Below, one piece after another: positions 50,358 to 59,171 of a stretch of DNA of 64,000 bases. The notes under the pieces are model-generated. The model worked only from the letters and a program-made list of their open reading frames with translations, was not told where the DNA came from and ran no database searches. Origin of the DNA: Streptomyces sp. NL15-2K (lineage in GTDB: Bacteria > Actinomycetota > Actinomycetes > Streptomycetales > Streptomycetaceae); contig NZ_CP130630.1 of assembly GCF_030551255.1 (NCBI RefSeq), positions 8,927,001 to 8,991,000 on the forward strand, given 5' to 3'. Each line of letters begins with the position of its first letter. Within the stretch, counting starts at the first letter, position 1. Position numbers and translations under genes: made by a program.

Positions 50358-51050
50358 GTGAAACGAGCGATCCCCATTCTGGTCCTGAGCGTCGCGGGCC
50401 TGATCCCGGTCTGGCGCTACGAACCGTCGGTCGGCGGGACGTCCACGACCGAGGTCACCGCGCCCGCCCCGTCCGCGTCCGCCGCCCCGGGCAGCTCCTC
50501 GAAGGTCGTCGCGGGCACGACGGTGAACACCGAGAAGGGCCCCGTCCAGGTCGAGGTCACCTTCGACGGCGAGAAGATCACCGCCGTGAAGATGCTCCAG
50601 CAGCCGAACCATCCGCAGACCACGGCGGCGGTGCCGAAGCTGATCGCGGAGACCTTGGAGGCGCAGAGCGCGGACATCGACACGGTGTCCGGTGCGACGA
50701 TCACCACCGAGGGCTACAAGAAGTCCCTCCAGGCCGCGATCGACGAGAACGGGACGGCTGCCTCCGCCTCGCCCTCGCCCGCCTCCGCGAATCAGGTCGT
50801 CGCGGGTCCGACGGTCGACACGGAGAAGGGCCCGGTCCAGGTCGAGGTGACCTTCGCGGGCGACAGGATCGGCTCGGTGCGCATGCTCCAGCAGCCGAAC
50901 CACCCGCAGACGACCGCCGCCGTGCCGAAGCTGATCGCGCAGACGCTTCAGGCGCAGAGCGCGGACACCGACACGGTGTCCGGCGCGACGATCACCAGCG
51001 ACGGCTACCGGGAGTCGCTCCAGGCCGCCCTCGACGGCAAGGGCGCCTGA
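50358..51050 (+). CDS. Extracytoplasmic protein with two tandem FMN-binding domains
   Basis: The 230-residue protein has an N-terminal membrane anchor or signal (residues 3-18) and a Ser/Ala/Pro linker. Two FMN_bind domains (about 50-128 and 150-228) are nearly identical to each other. Each ends with DTVSGATIT, matching the Ser-Gly-Ala-Thr motif in which ApbE attaches FMN covalently through a Thr. ApbE is encoded 3 bp downstream. It should be a double-flavin electron carrier taking electrons from the upstream flavocytochrome. The near-identity of both domains suggests recent duplication. Confidence 0.94.
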   Translation: MKRAIPILVLSVAGLIPVWRYEPSVGGTSTTEVTAPAPSASAAPGSSSKVVAGTTVNTEKGPVQVEVTFDGEKITAVKMLQQPNHPQTTAAVPKLIAETLEAQSADIDTVSGATITTEGYKKSLQAAIDENGTAASASPSPASANQVVAGPTVDTEKGPVQVEVTFAGDRIGSVRMLQQPNHPQTTAAVPKLIAQTLQAQSADTDTVSGATITSDGYRESLQAALDGKGA

Positions 51051-51052
51051 CC

Positions 51053-51787
51053 GTGCGGCGCGTCGAGCACGTCATGGGCTTCCCGGTGTCCCTGCGGGTC
51101 GACGACGGGGGCATCCCCGAGCCGGCCGTGGACGCGGTCTTCGCGTGGCTGCGCGAGGTCGACGCCCGGTTCAGCCCCTTCAAGCCCGACAGCGAGGTGT
51201 CCCGGCTGGACCGGGGCGAGCTGTCGGAGATCGGCGCGGATCTGCGGGAGGTCCTCGACCTCTGCGAGCACTACCGGATCGCCACCGGCGGCGCCTTCGA
51301 CGTACGGCTGCCCGGCCGCGGCCTCGACCCCTGCGCGGTGGTCAAGGGCTGGTCGGTGGAGCGGGCGGCCGAGCTGCTGACGGCGGCCGGCGCGACGCGC
51401 TTCTGCCTCAACGCCGGCGGTGACGTGGTCGCCGCCGGCGGCCCCTGGCGGGTGGGGGTACGGCACCCCGAACACGCCGACAAGCTGTGCACCGTCCTCG
51501 ACCTCAGCGACGGCGCGGTCGCGACCTCCGCGCGCTACGAGCGCGGCGACCACATCATCGACGGCCGCACCGGGCGCCCGGCGACCGGCCTGCTCAGCCT
51601 GACCGTCGTCGCCCCGACCCTGACGGAGGCGGACTCGGTCGCCACGGCGGCGTTCGCGATGGGCGCGGAGGGCGTCGACTGGGCCGCGGGACTCGAGGGT
51701 TGTGAGGTGTTCGCGGTGGACGGCGAGCGCCGGGTCCTGCGGACGCCCGGGTTTCCGGTGGCGGGGGAGCGGTCGGCGGCGGCGTGA
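51053..51787 (+). CDS. apbE: FAD:protein FMN transferase (ApbE)
   Basis: The 244-residue protein has the ApbE landmarks: MGFPVSLRV start, FSPFKPDSEVSRL, the AFDVRLPG region, CLNAGGDVVAAGG and the late TEADSVATAAFAMG metal-binding segment. It transfers FMN from FAD to Thr or Ser of a target protein. No signal peptide is visible, so flavin attachment may take place in the cytoplasm or at the membrane. The upstream twin FMN-binding protein is the obvious substrate. A hairpin (51801-51827) ends the operon. Confidence 0.94.
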   Translation: MRRVEHVMGFPVSLRVDDGGIPEPAVDAVFAWLREVDARFSPFKPDSEVSRLDRGELSEIGADLREVLDLCEHYRIATGGAFDVRLPGRGLDPCAVVKGWSVERAAELLTAAGATRFCLNAGGDVVAAGGPWRVGVRHPEHADKLCTVLDLSDGAVATSARYERGDHIIDGRTGRPATGLLSLTVVAPTLTEADSVATAAFAMGAEGVDWAAGLEGCEVFAVDGERRVLRTPGFPVAGERSAAA

Positions 51788-51800
51788 CGGGCCGAAGCGG

Positions 51801-51827
51801 TGGGCGGGCCACGACCGGCGGCCCGCC
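51801..51827 (+). terminator. Hairpin terminator after apbE
   Basis: GGGCGGGCC (51801-51809) pairs with GGCCCGCCC (51819-51827) around a 9-base loop, 14 bases after the apbE stop. The ABC operon promoter must lie between here and 51961. Confidence 0.75.
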
Positions 51828-51961
51828 CCGGGTGCGGTGGCGCAGCGCCCGCCACGATCCCGCAACACAAGCCGTCTAGACTCTCCCGGGCAACGGCCCC
51901 CGCGACCAGCTCCTGTCTGAATGCGGGCAACTTCAGCCAGACCCGAAGGGTATTCGGCGCT

Positions 51962-53116
51962 TTGATACGGATAGATTCAGTCACCAAGCGGTACCCGGAC
52001 GGCACGGTGGCGGTCGACCGGCTCTCGTTGGAGATACCCGACCGCTCGATCACCGTCCTCGTCGGGCCGTCGGGCTGCGGGAAGACGACCACCCTGCGCA
52101 TGATCAACCGGATGGTCGAGCCCACCGAGGGCACCATCCTCCTCGACGACCAGGACATCACGCGGCAGCCGGTCAACACGCTGCGCCGGTCCATGGGGTA
52201 CGTCATCCAGAACGCCGGACTCTTCCAGCACCGCACGATCATCGACAACATCGCCACCGTGCCCCGCATGCTCGGCTGGGGCAAGGACAAGGCACGGGCC
52301 CGCGCCCGGGAGCTGATGGAGCGGGTCGGCCTCGACGCCGCGCTCGCCAAGCGGTACCCGTACCAGCTGTCCGGCGGACAGCAGCAGCGTGTCGGTGTCG
52401 CGCGGGCACTCGCCGCCGATCCCCCGGTGCTGCTGATGGACGAGCCGTTCTCGGCCGTCGACCCCGTGGTGCGCAAGGGCCTTCAGGACGAACTCCTCCG
52501 CATTCAGGAGGAGTTGGGCAAGACCATCGTCTTCGTCACGCACGACATCGACGAGGCCGTCAAGATCGGCACGATGGTCGCCGTGATGCGCACCGGCGGC
52601 AAGCTCGCCCAGTTCGCGCCGCCCGCCGAACTGCTGTCCCACCCCGCGGACGCCTTCGTCGAGGACTTCCTCGGCGCCGACCGCGGCATCCGGCGGCTGT
52701 CCTTCTTCCCCTCCGCCGGCCTGGAGCTGCTGACCGCGCCGATCGTCGCGATCGACTCCACCGCCGAGCAGATCGCCGCCCGCGACACGGCCGACGCCCC
52801 CTACCTCCTCGTCACGGACCTGGACGGCAAGCCGCTCGGCTGGAGCGAGCCGGACGGGCTGACCGCCGGGGACGTCCGGCGGGAGGAACTCCTGCCGTAC
52901 GGGCGGCCGTTCGCGGCCGGGACGGACTCGCTGCGGGCCGCCCTCGACTGCGCGGTGCTCTCGCCCACCGGCTGGGCCGTCGCCGTGGACGCCGACGGCC
53001 GGGCGACCGGGGTCGTCTCCCAGCAGACCATCGGAGAGGCGATCCGCGGCGCCCACGCGGAGGGGCGTACGGCGGACGGCCGTACGCAGGACAAGGTCGC
53101 GAAGGCCGCCCGATGA
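51962..53116 (+). CDS. Glycine betaine/osmoprotectant ABC transporter ATPase
   Basis: The 384-residue protein reads from a TTG at 51962, preceded at a distance by GAAGGG. It has Walker A GPSGCGKTTT (about 36-45), signature LSGGQQQRVGVARAL, Walker B VLLMDEPFSAVDP and the switch His in FVTHDIDEA. A C-terminal pair of CBS-like segments (about 255-375) is typical of OpuCA/ProV-type ATPases that sense ionic strength. It energises the two permeases downstream. The binding protein is encoded 7 kb away, after the conservon. Confidence 0.95.
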   Translation: MIRIDSVTKRYPDGTVAVDRLSLEIPDRSITVLVGPSGCGKTTTLRMINRMVEPTEGTILLDDQDITRQPVNTLRRSMGYVIQNAGLFQHRTIIDNIATVPRMLGWGKDKARARARELMERVGLDAALAKRYPYQLSGGQQQRVGVARALAADPPVLLMDEPFSAVDPVVRKGLQDELLRIQEELGKTIVFVTHDIDEAVKIGTMVAVMRTGGKLAQFAPPAELLSHPADAFVEDFLGADRGIRRLSFFPSAGLELLTAPIVAIDSTAEQIAARDTADAPYLLVTDLDGKPLGWSEPDGLTAGDVRREELLPYGRPFAAGTDSLRAALDCAVLSPTGWAVAVDADGRATGVVSQQTIGEAIRGAHAEGRTADGRTQDKVAKAAR

Positions 53117-53820
53117 GTGGCTTCTTCGACATCCCCAGCGACCTCCAGCACAGCTGGCTCGGCCTGATCGGCCTGCACCTGCGGGAGGCCCTGCTGCCGG
53201 TGCTGGCCGGGCTGGTCCTCGCCCTGCCGCTCGCCCAACTGTGCGTGCGCTTCCGCTGGTTGTACCCGCCGGTGCTGTGGGTGACGACCGTGCTGTACGC
53301 CATCCCCTCGCTGGCCTTCTTCGTCGTCCTCATCGACTACACCGGCCAGACCGAGCTCACCGTGATGATCCCGCTCGCCGTCTACAGCCTGGTGGTATTG
53401 GTCCCGGCGATCGTCGACGGCGTGCGGTCGGTGCCCCAGGAGACGCTGGCCGCAGCCACCGCCATGGGCTTCGGGCCCCTGCGCCGTTACGTGCAGGTGC
53501 AGTTGCCGATCGCGGTGCCCGCCATCATCGCGGGGCTGCGCATCGCGGTCGTCTCCAGCATCAGCCTCGTCAGCGTCGGCACACTGATCGGCAACCAGGG
53601 CGCGCTGGGCAACCTGCTCGCCGACGCGATGTTCTACCACCGGCCCGAACTGGCGGTGAACTCCGTCGTGACCACGGCCGTCCTGGCCATCCTCATCGAC
53701 GCCCTGCTGGTGGGTGTGCGCATCCTGCTGACGCCCTGGATGCCGCGCGGCGGGACCACCAAACCCAAGGCCGACCGGCCCGACCCGGCCGCCCTCGCCC
53801 TGGAGGACGCAGCCCGGTGA
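53113..53820 (+). CDS. Osmoprotectant ABC transporter permease 1
   Basis: The 235-residue permease has five or six hydrophobic segments and the OpuCB/D-type coupling loop EETLAAATAMGFGPLRRYVQ (approximate EAA motif). Overlap of 4 bp with the ATPase gene and of 3 bp with the second permease shows a coupled operon. It forms half of the channel for glycine betaine, choline, carnitine or a similar compatible solute. Confidence 0.94.
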   Translation: MSGFFDIPSDLQHSWLGLIGLHLREALLPVLAGLVLALPLAQLCVRFRWLYPPVLWVTTVLYAIPSLAFFVVLIDYTGQTELTVMIPLAVYSLVVLVPAIVDGVRSVPQETLAAATAMGFGPLRRYVQVQLPIAVPAIIAGLRIAVVSSISLVSVGTLIGNQGALGNLLADAMFYHRPELAVNSVVTTAVLAILIDALLVGVRILLTPWMPRGGTTKPKADRPDPAALALEDAAR

Positions 53821-54485
53821 ACGTCCTGAACTTCATCAACGCCTTCTTCAGCGACAGCGCCCACTGGAAGGGCTACGACGGCATCCCCACCCGCCTGGGG
53901 GAGCACGTCTGGTACTCCGTCCTGGCGCTCGCCATCGCCGCCGGCATCGGCCTGCCCGTGGGCCTGTGGACCGGGCACACCGGCCGCGGCGGCAACGCGC
54001 TCGCGCTCATCGCCACCGCCGCCCGCGCCCTGCCCAGCTTCGGCCTGCTGGTGCTGATGTTCGTCGTGCTCGGACTCGGCCTGCTGCCCGTGATGATCCC
54101 GCTGGTCGTCCTCGCCATCCCGCCGATCCTGGTCACCACCTACGAGGCGATGCGCTCCGTCGACCCGTCCCCGGTGGACGCCGCCCGCGGCATGGGCATG
54201 CAGGAGAGCCGCATCCTGCTCCAGGTGGAGCTCCCGGTGGCGCTCCCGCTGATCCTCAGCGGCCTGCGCTCGGCGGCCATCCAGATCGTCTCCACGGCCA
54301 CCATCGCCGCGTACGTCTCCCTCGGCGGCCTCGGCCGGTACATCGTCGACGGCCTCTACCAGCGCAACTACGAGAAGGTCGTCGGCGGCGCCACCCTGGT
54401 CGCCGTGATGGCGCTGGTGACGCTGGGACTGTTCTGGGCGGTGAACCGGATCGCGGTGTCGCCGGGGGTGCGGAGGAGCAACTGA
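53817..54485 (+). CDS. Osmoprotectant ABC transporter permease 2
   Basis: The 222-residue permease reads from the GTG at 53817, which overlaps the first permease stop. About five membrane segments and the loop PVDAARGMGMQESRILLQVE mark the OpuC family. It pairs with permease 1. A convergent hairpin at 54491-54517 ends transcription from both sides. Confidence 0.94.
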   Translation: MNVLNFINAFFSDSAHWKGYDGIPTRLGEHVWYSVLALAIAAGIGLPVGLWTGHTGRGGNALALIATAARALPSFGLLVLMFVVLGLGLLPVMIPLVVLAIPPILVTTYEAMRSVDPSPVDAARGMGMQESRILLQVELPVALPLILSGLRSAAIQIVSTATIAAYVSLGGLGRYIVDGLYQRNYEKVVGGATLVAVMALVTLGLFWAVNRIAVSPGVRRSN

Positions 54486-54490
54486 CGGCC

Positions 54491-54517
54491 GGGGGCCGGG
54501 GATTGGCCCCGGCCCCC
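54491..54517. terminator. Bidirectional hairpin terminator
   Basis: An 11-bp perfect stem (54491-54501 with 54507-54517) with a 5-base loop lies between the convergent permease 2 and conservon GTPase genes, 5 and 10 bases from their stops. Confidence 0.88.
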
Positions 54518-54527
54518 TCCTCGTACC

Positions 54528-55130
54528 TCAGCTCTCGGTGCGCGCCAGCGCCTGTTCCAGTACGACGAGCAGGGCGTCGCGGACCGAGCCGCGCTCGCGG
54601 GCGTCGAACACCACGACCGGGACGCGGTCGTTGATGTCGAGGGCCCAGCGGACCTGGTCCAGGGTGTGCTCGACCTGGCCGTCGAAGGCGTTGACGGCCA
54701 CCGCGAACGGGATCCGCTGGTGCTCGAAGTAGTCGACGGCCGCATAGCAGTCGTCGAGGCGGCGGGTGTCGACGATGACGAGCCCGCCGACCGCGCCCTC
54801 GACGATGTCGTCCCACATGAAGCCGAACCGCTCCTGCCCGGGCGTGCCGAACAGGTACAGCTTCAGGGTGGGGTCGATGGTGATGCAGCCGAAGTCCATC
54901 GCGACCGTGGTCGTGGTCTTGCGCGGGGTGTGGCTGAGGTCGTCCACGCCCGCAGCCACTTCGGTGATGGCGGCCTCGGTGGTCAGCGGCTCGATCTCGG
55001 AGATCGAGCCGACGGCGGTGGTCTTGCCCACGCCGAAGCCGCCCGCGATCACCATCTTGACCGGCAGCGGTGGCCGTACGGCCGCGGCCTGCGCGGCCCC
55101 GGCGAGGGTGGCCGGTTCAGTCGGTGTCAC
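54528..55130 (-). CDS. Conservon GTPase (CvnD-type, MglA/Ras-like)
   Basis: The 200-residue protein is a small GTPase: P-loop GGFGVGKTT, TTTTVAMDFGCI (switch I region), YLFGTPGQERF (G3) and VAVNAFDG in place of the usual NKxD. This Asn-Ala-Phe-Asp form is normal for CvnD. I chose the GTG at 55128-55130, preceded by GAGGGG and overlapping the DUF742 gene by 14 bp; an ATG at 55169 is possible. It is the last gene of a four-gene conservon, whose proteins form a membrane-associated complex analogous to G-protein signalling. Confidence 0.9.
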   Translation of the reverse strand: MTPTEPATLAGAAQAAAVRPPLPVKMVIAGGFGVGKTTAVGSISEIEPLTTEAAITEVAAGVDDLSHTPRKTTTTVAMDFGCITIDPTLKLYLFGTPGQERFGFMWDDIVEGAVGGLVIVDTRRLDDCYAAVDYFEHQRIPFAVAVNAFDGQVEHTLDQVRWALDINDRVPVVVFDARERGSVRDALLVVLEQALARTES

Positions 55131-55563
55131 GGAGTACCCCTCGGGAGTCGGGGATGGCCCGGAGGCCATCGATAACCCTTCGCAGGACGGATGCGTCATG
55201 GGTGGCGTCGGAGTCGGGCACGTGCACCGTCAACTGCCCCGCCGTGCGCAGGTCCTCGGCGAGGATCCGGACCACGTTGAGGTGCAGCCGCAGCCGGGCC
55301 GCGATCTCCGCGATGGACTGCGGCCGCCGGCAGGCGGCGACGATGTCGTGTTGCTCGAAGGAGAGCCGGTCGAGCGCGTCGAGCCCGTCGACGGTGGCCA
55401 CCACCTGGGTCTCGACGGGCATCGTCCGGCCGGATGTGCTGGGTGCCACCCGGCCGGCGGTGACCAGGAACGGCCGTACGGCGGCGACGGGGCCGACCGG
55501 GTCCTGGCCCGGGGGCGTGCCGCCGTCCTCGCCTGCACCTCTCGAAGCGCGGCCGTCCGCCAT
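55117..55563 (-). CDS. Conservon DUF742 protein (CvnC-type)
   Basis: The 148-residue protein has the DUF742 pattern: VRPFLVTAGRVAPS at the start, LSFEQHDIVAACRRPQSIAE, and the winged-helix-like AARLRLHLNVVRILAEDL. It belongs with the CvnA kinase-like protein, the roadblock protein and the GTPase. Its molecular role is not well defined; conservon studies place it in the complex at the membrane. It lies 37 bp after the roadblock gene and overlaps the GTPase gene by 14 bp. Confidence 0.95.
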   Translation of the reverse strand: MADGRASRGAGEDGGTPPGQDPVGPVAAVRPFLVTAGRVAPSTSGRTMPVETQVVATVDGLDALDRLSFEQHDIVAACRRPQSIAEIAARLRLHLNVVRILAEDLRTAGQLTVHVPDSDATHDASVLRRVIDGLRAIPDSRGVLRDTD

Positions 55564-55600
55564 GGCTGTGTGTCTTCCTCCTCGGCCGGGCGGCGCCCGG

Positions 55601-56077
55601 TCAGCGCTTCGACGCGGCGCCGACGCTGTTCTTCAGTTCGAGTACGAGCTGGGGGCTGAGCGCGGCACCGGCGCGGTTGGCGAACAGTGTCATCTCGTAG
55701 GCGATGTTGCCGAGCTTGGCCTCCTTGTCGGTGACGACGCCGAGGACGGCGCCGCTGCCGATCGCGGCGACCAGGACGTGGCCGCCCTCCAGGTCGATGA
55801 TGACCTTGTTCAGACCGCCGAGTCCGTAGTTGCCGGAAGCACCGGCGGCCAGGCTGGTGATGCCGGAGACGATCGCGGCGAGGCGCTCGGAGTCGGCGTG
55901 CTCGCGCAGCTCGGACACGGCGATGAGCAGCCCGTCCGACGACACGGCGATGGCGTCGACGACGCCCGCCGTCTCGGTCGCGAAACGATTCAACAGCCAC
56001 GTGAAGTCGGCTGCGGCGGCCTGCAGTTCGGCCGGCGTGGTGCCTCCCGTCGGAGTGTCACCTGTCGACGTGCTCAC
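55601..56077 (-). CDS. Conservon roadblock/LC7 protein (CvnB-type)
   Basis: The 158-residue protein has the roadblock/LC7 fold: FTWLLNRFATETAGVVDAIA, VSSDGLLIAVS and GNYGLGGLNKVIIDLEGGH. In conservons it associates with the GTPase, as roadblock proteins do with MglA. It overlaps the 3' end of the sensor gene by 20 bp and is followed by the DUF742 and GTPase genes. Confidence 0.96.
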   Translation of the reverse strand: MSTSTGDTPTGGTTPAELQAAAADFTWLLNRFATETAGVVDAIAVSSDGLLIAVSELREHADSERLAAIVSGITSLAAGASGNYGLGGLNKVIIDLEGGHVLVAAIGSGAVLGVVTDKEAKLGNIAYEMTLFANRAGAALSPQLVLELKNSVGAASKR

Positions 56078-58697
56078 TGCTCCACTCCTTCCGGGGAGTT
56101 GTGCTGGTCGTGCGGGTGGCTACGCCGTCGTAGCCGTTGCTGTGGACGCTGTCGTCGCCGTCTTCGCTGTCGCGGTGGGCGCGTTCCACGGCCGCCTCGA
56201 ACTCGTCGAGCGCGGCCCGGACGGCGTCCGCGTCGGCGGGCTGGGGCGCGGCCCGGCGTGCGGCCTGCTGGTCGGGGTCGGCACCGAAGGTCGTACGGAG
56301 GGTGGCCCCGCGGACACGGCGGCGCAGGGGGCGGGAGCCGGCGGGGTCGCCTGGGGGTGGGGTGCCGTCCGGGCCGGACGCGGGCGAGGCGGCCGAACTG
56401 CCGGTCGGGGGCGTGTCGCGCCGGGGGCGTCTACGGGGGAGCGGCCCGGGGTCGGCATCGGCCGAAACGGTGCCGACCGAGGTCGCGGCCATGCCCTCGC
56501 TCGCCGTCGGCGTGGCACCATTGTCCCTCGCTTCGGCGGTCGGTGTGCCGCCCCCTTCGGACGCCGCACCAAGTGTTGCCGTCCCTGACTTCGACGTGGA
56601 ACCGCCGGAGAGCAGCGTCCCCGGACCCGAAGCCGTTACCGGCCTCGATCCCCTCGCCGAACCGCCGGAGGCAACCCCCGCCGAACCGCCGGAGGCAACC
56701 GCCACCGGGCTCATCGTCAGCAGCAACGACGACGGGATGGACACCTCGGCCGTGACACCACCTCCCGGCGTACGGGACAGGGTCACGGTCACCTCCCAGC
56801 GGCGCGCCAGCGTGCCCACCACGAACAGGCCCAGCACCCTCGTCGGGACCACGTCCAGGCGTTCGCGGCGGATCAGCCGGGCGTTCTCCTCGGCGAGTCG
56901 CTCGGCGCTCATGCCCAGGCCGTGGTCGGTGACCACGACCAGCGCGCCCTCGGCGTCGTCCTTGACCGTCACCTCGACGGGGCTGCCCGCCGGCGAGAAC
57001 GACACCGCGTTCTCCACCAGTTCGGCCACCATCAGCGTGAGGTCGCCGATGATGTCGGGCTCCACCATGACCTCGGTCGCGGCACGCAGATGCACCCGCT
57101 GGAAGCCTTCGATCTGGCCGAGCGCCGCCCGTACGACGTTGGTGAGCGCCAGCGGGCCGGAGTCGAGGACCGTTTCGCGGATGCCGGCGAGCAGCATCAG
57201 GCTGTCCGCGTTGCGGCGCAGGCGGACCGCGATGTGGTCGATGCTGTACAACCGCTCCAGCAGCGCCGGGTCGGTCTCGCCCCGTTCCACCGCGTCGATC
57301 AGGGCCAGTTGCCGCGTGGTCAGGTTGCTGACCCTGCGGCCCACGTTGCCGAACATCTCGGCGACGTTGCGGCGGCTGAGCACCTGGCGTTCCAGCAGCG
57401 CGGACGCCGTGCTCTGCACGTGGTTGAAGGCCTCCGCGAGATCGCCGATCTCGTCCTTCGCGGTGACCGGCACCTCGCGCAGCCGGGGCGGTCCGTCGTC
57501 CTCGGCGTCGTCGTCCGCCACCCGCGCCAGCTCGCGGCCGGCGACGTCGGCGACCTGCCGGGCCGCGCCGGTGAGCGCCTGCACGGGCCGGACCACCGAG
57601 CGCCGTACCAGCTCCGCGAAGGCGATCCAGACGACGAAGCCGAACAGCGCCAGGGCCAGCAGCAGGATCGCGCGCCAGCCGGCTTCGCTGGAGGCGTGGT
57701 CGGCCCGGTCGGCGATCTGGTCGATGAGTGACGCGGTGATCTCCAGCCGGGTCTGGGACTGCTCGCGGTAGGCGGGGTAGGAGGCGAGGGCCTCGTTGAA
57801 GGTCTCGCGGATCCGCTCGGGCGTACCGGCCTGGAGATTGCTGGGGTCGATCTGCAGCTCGGCGTAGTGGCGGCCGATGGTCCCTTGGGCGGAGTTGTGC
57901 TCGATGCCGCCGAGCTCATTGGCCTGCGCCTCGGTGGCGAACCGCGCGAAGCGGTCGGCCTGGTGGTCGTACTCGTTCTCGGCGCCGACCGCGCCGATGA
58001 ACTCGATGAGGGCGTTGCTGTCGCCGGTGCGCGCGGAGAAGACGGCCGTCTCGAAGGCGCTGTGGGCGGCGTCGGCGCGCAGCAGGGAGTCCAGCAGGCT
58101 GCCGGTGAACGTACCGGCGAGGTCCTCGTTGTGGTCCAGACCGAGGCCGTCGATGAGCCCCTGGGAGGCGTTGGTGTAGGCCGGGTCGATGTTGTCGGCG
58201 GGCAGATAGCCCTGTGCGACGGTGTCGCGCAGGCTGCTGAGGCCGTTGATCTCCCTCAGGGCCTGCGCCTCGGTGTCCGGGAGCCGGTCGCCGAAGGTCT
58301 CGCGCACCTTCTCGACCTGGGAGTCCACCGCGGCCTGCGCCTTGCGGTACTCGGCGGTGGAGGGGCGGGTGCCGGGGCCGGCGGCCTCATGGCGCACGGA
58401 CAGCAGGATGGCCTGCTGGTGCTCGGTCTCCACCCGGTCCACGAGCTCCGCGACGTGCGCGCTGTCCCGGACGAGCTGGGCCGCCGCGTCGGCGTCCCGG
58501 GCCTGGCCCACCTGGTCGGCGATGAGGTAGGCGAGCAGGGCGGCGACCACGGCGAGCGGCACACCGACCAGGACGTTGAGCTTGCGGCGGAACGGCCGGC
58601 GGTCGGCGAACCCCCGTATGCCACCGTGGAGCGGTGACGGCGACGGCGACGGTGCCGGTGTCGACTCGGCGGGTGCGCCCACCTCATTCGTGGACAC
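56058..58697 (-). CDS. Conservon sensor histidine-kinase-like protein (CvnA-type) with nitrate-sensing-like domain
   Basis: The 879-residue protein has a Ser/Pro-rich head and two membrane helices (about 42-62 and 340-358) enclosing a helical sensor region of NIT type (DRVETEHQQAILLSVRHEA). A HAMP segment, a helical linker without an obvious phosphorylatable H-box, and a HATPase domain (N-box VAELVENAVSFSP, DHGLGMSAERL) follow. The C-terminal 230 residues are disordered. CvnA proteins are thought to sense an extracellular cue and act on the roadblock-GTPase pair. The intervening placement between osmoprotectant genes is unusual. Confidence 0.94.
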   Translation of the reverse strand: MSTNEVGAPAESTPAPSPSPSPLHGGIRGFADRRPFRRKLNVLVGVPLAVVAALLAYLIADQVGQARDADAAAQLVRDSAHVAELVDRVETEHQQAILLSVRHEAAGPGTRPSTAEYRKAQAAVDSQVEKVRETFGDRLPDTEAQALREINGLSSLRDTVAQGYLPADNIDPAYTNASQGLIDGLGLDHNEDLAGTFTGSLLDSLLRADAAHSAFETAVFSARTGDSNALIEFIGAVGAENEYDHQADRFARFATEAQANELGGIEHNSAQGTIGRHYAELQIDPSNLQAGTPERIRETFNEALASYPAYREQSQTRLEITASLIDQIADRADHASSEAGWRAILLLALALFGFVVWIAFAELVRRSVVRPVQALTGAARQVADVAGRELARVADDDAEDDGPPRLREVPVTAKDEIGDLAEAFNHVQSTASALLERQVLSRRNVAEMFGNVGRRVSNLTTRQLALIDAVERGETDPALLERLYSIDHIAVRLRRNADSLMLLAGIRETVLDSGPLALTNVVRAALGQIEGFQRVHLRAATEVMVEPDIIGDLTLMVAELVENAVSFSPAGSPVEVTVKDDAEGALVVVTDHGLGMSAERLAEENARLIRRERLDVVPTRVLGLFVVGTLARRWEVTVTLSRTPGGGVTAEVSIPSSLLLTMSPVAVASGGSAGVASGGSARGSRPVTASGPGTLLSGGSTSKSGTATLGAASEGGGTPTAEARDNGATPTASEGMAATSVGTVSADADPGPLPRRRPRRDTPPTGSSAASPASGPDGTPPPGDPAGSRPLRRRVRGATLRTTFGADPDQQAARRAAPQPADADAVRAALDEFEAAVERAHRDSEDGDDSVHSNGYDGVATRTTSTTPRKEWSSEHVDR

Positions 58698-59171
58698 CAG
58701 GCCTCCTTCGTGGGGGTCTCACGGCGCGCGAGCAACTCGAGGAACTCACGTGACCATTTCTGATCGGTACGGTCGGTGCTGGGTCAGAGCACCGAGGCAA
58801 GTGTGAAACGACACCGAGTGTGATGTCACTGGTGCAAGACAACACCGCTGCGGCCCCCGCACGCCACTGTGACCGGCGCCAACTTCGGCGAGACTACAGT
58901 CTCTTCGGACACTCGATCGCGCCACCCTCAGTCAAGAATCCGTTACAACCCGACGAGGTTCGGTGGGTTCGGTGGCGGCCCGTTCATATTTCCGTCACAA
59001 GCGGCCACGTATTGAAGCCAATCGGTGACCAGGCTGCTCTTGACTGACCGAGAACCCGCTGGATTGGATCAGCTTAAGTGCTTTCGTAGAGCCTTCGTAG
59101 AGCCTTCGCAGCGCATTCGCGCGGGCCTCATGAACCCCCAGATGAACCCCCCAGAGTCCGGAACGGGAATC
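58698..59171. other. Conservon/binding-protein intergenic region
   Basis: This 474-bp stretch has no convincing gene. It holds the divergent promoters of the conservon and the binding-protein gene, and near its right end two 11-bp repeats (CGTAGAGCCTT, about 59085-59106). Confidence 0.7.
59040..59069 (+). promoter_or_regulatory. Probable promoter of the osmoprotectant-binding-protein gene
   Basis: A -35 TTGACT (59040-59045) and a -10 TTGGAT (59064-59069) are 18 bases apart. This would give a leader of about 95 bases before the GTG at 59172. Confidence 0.55.
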
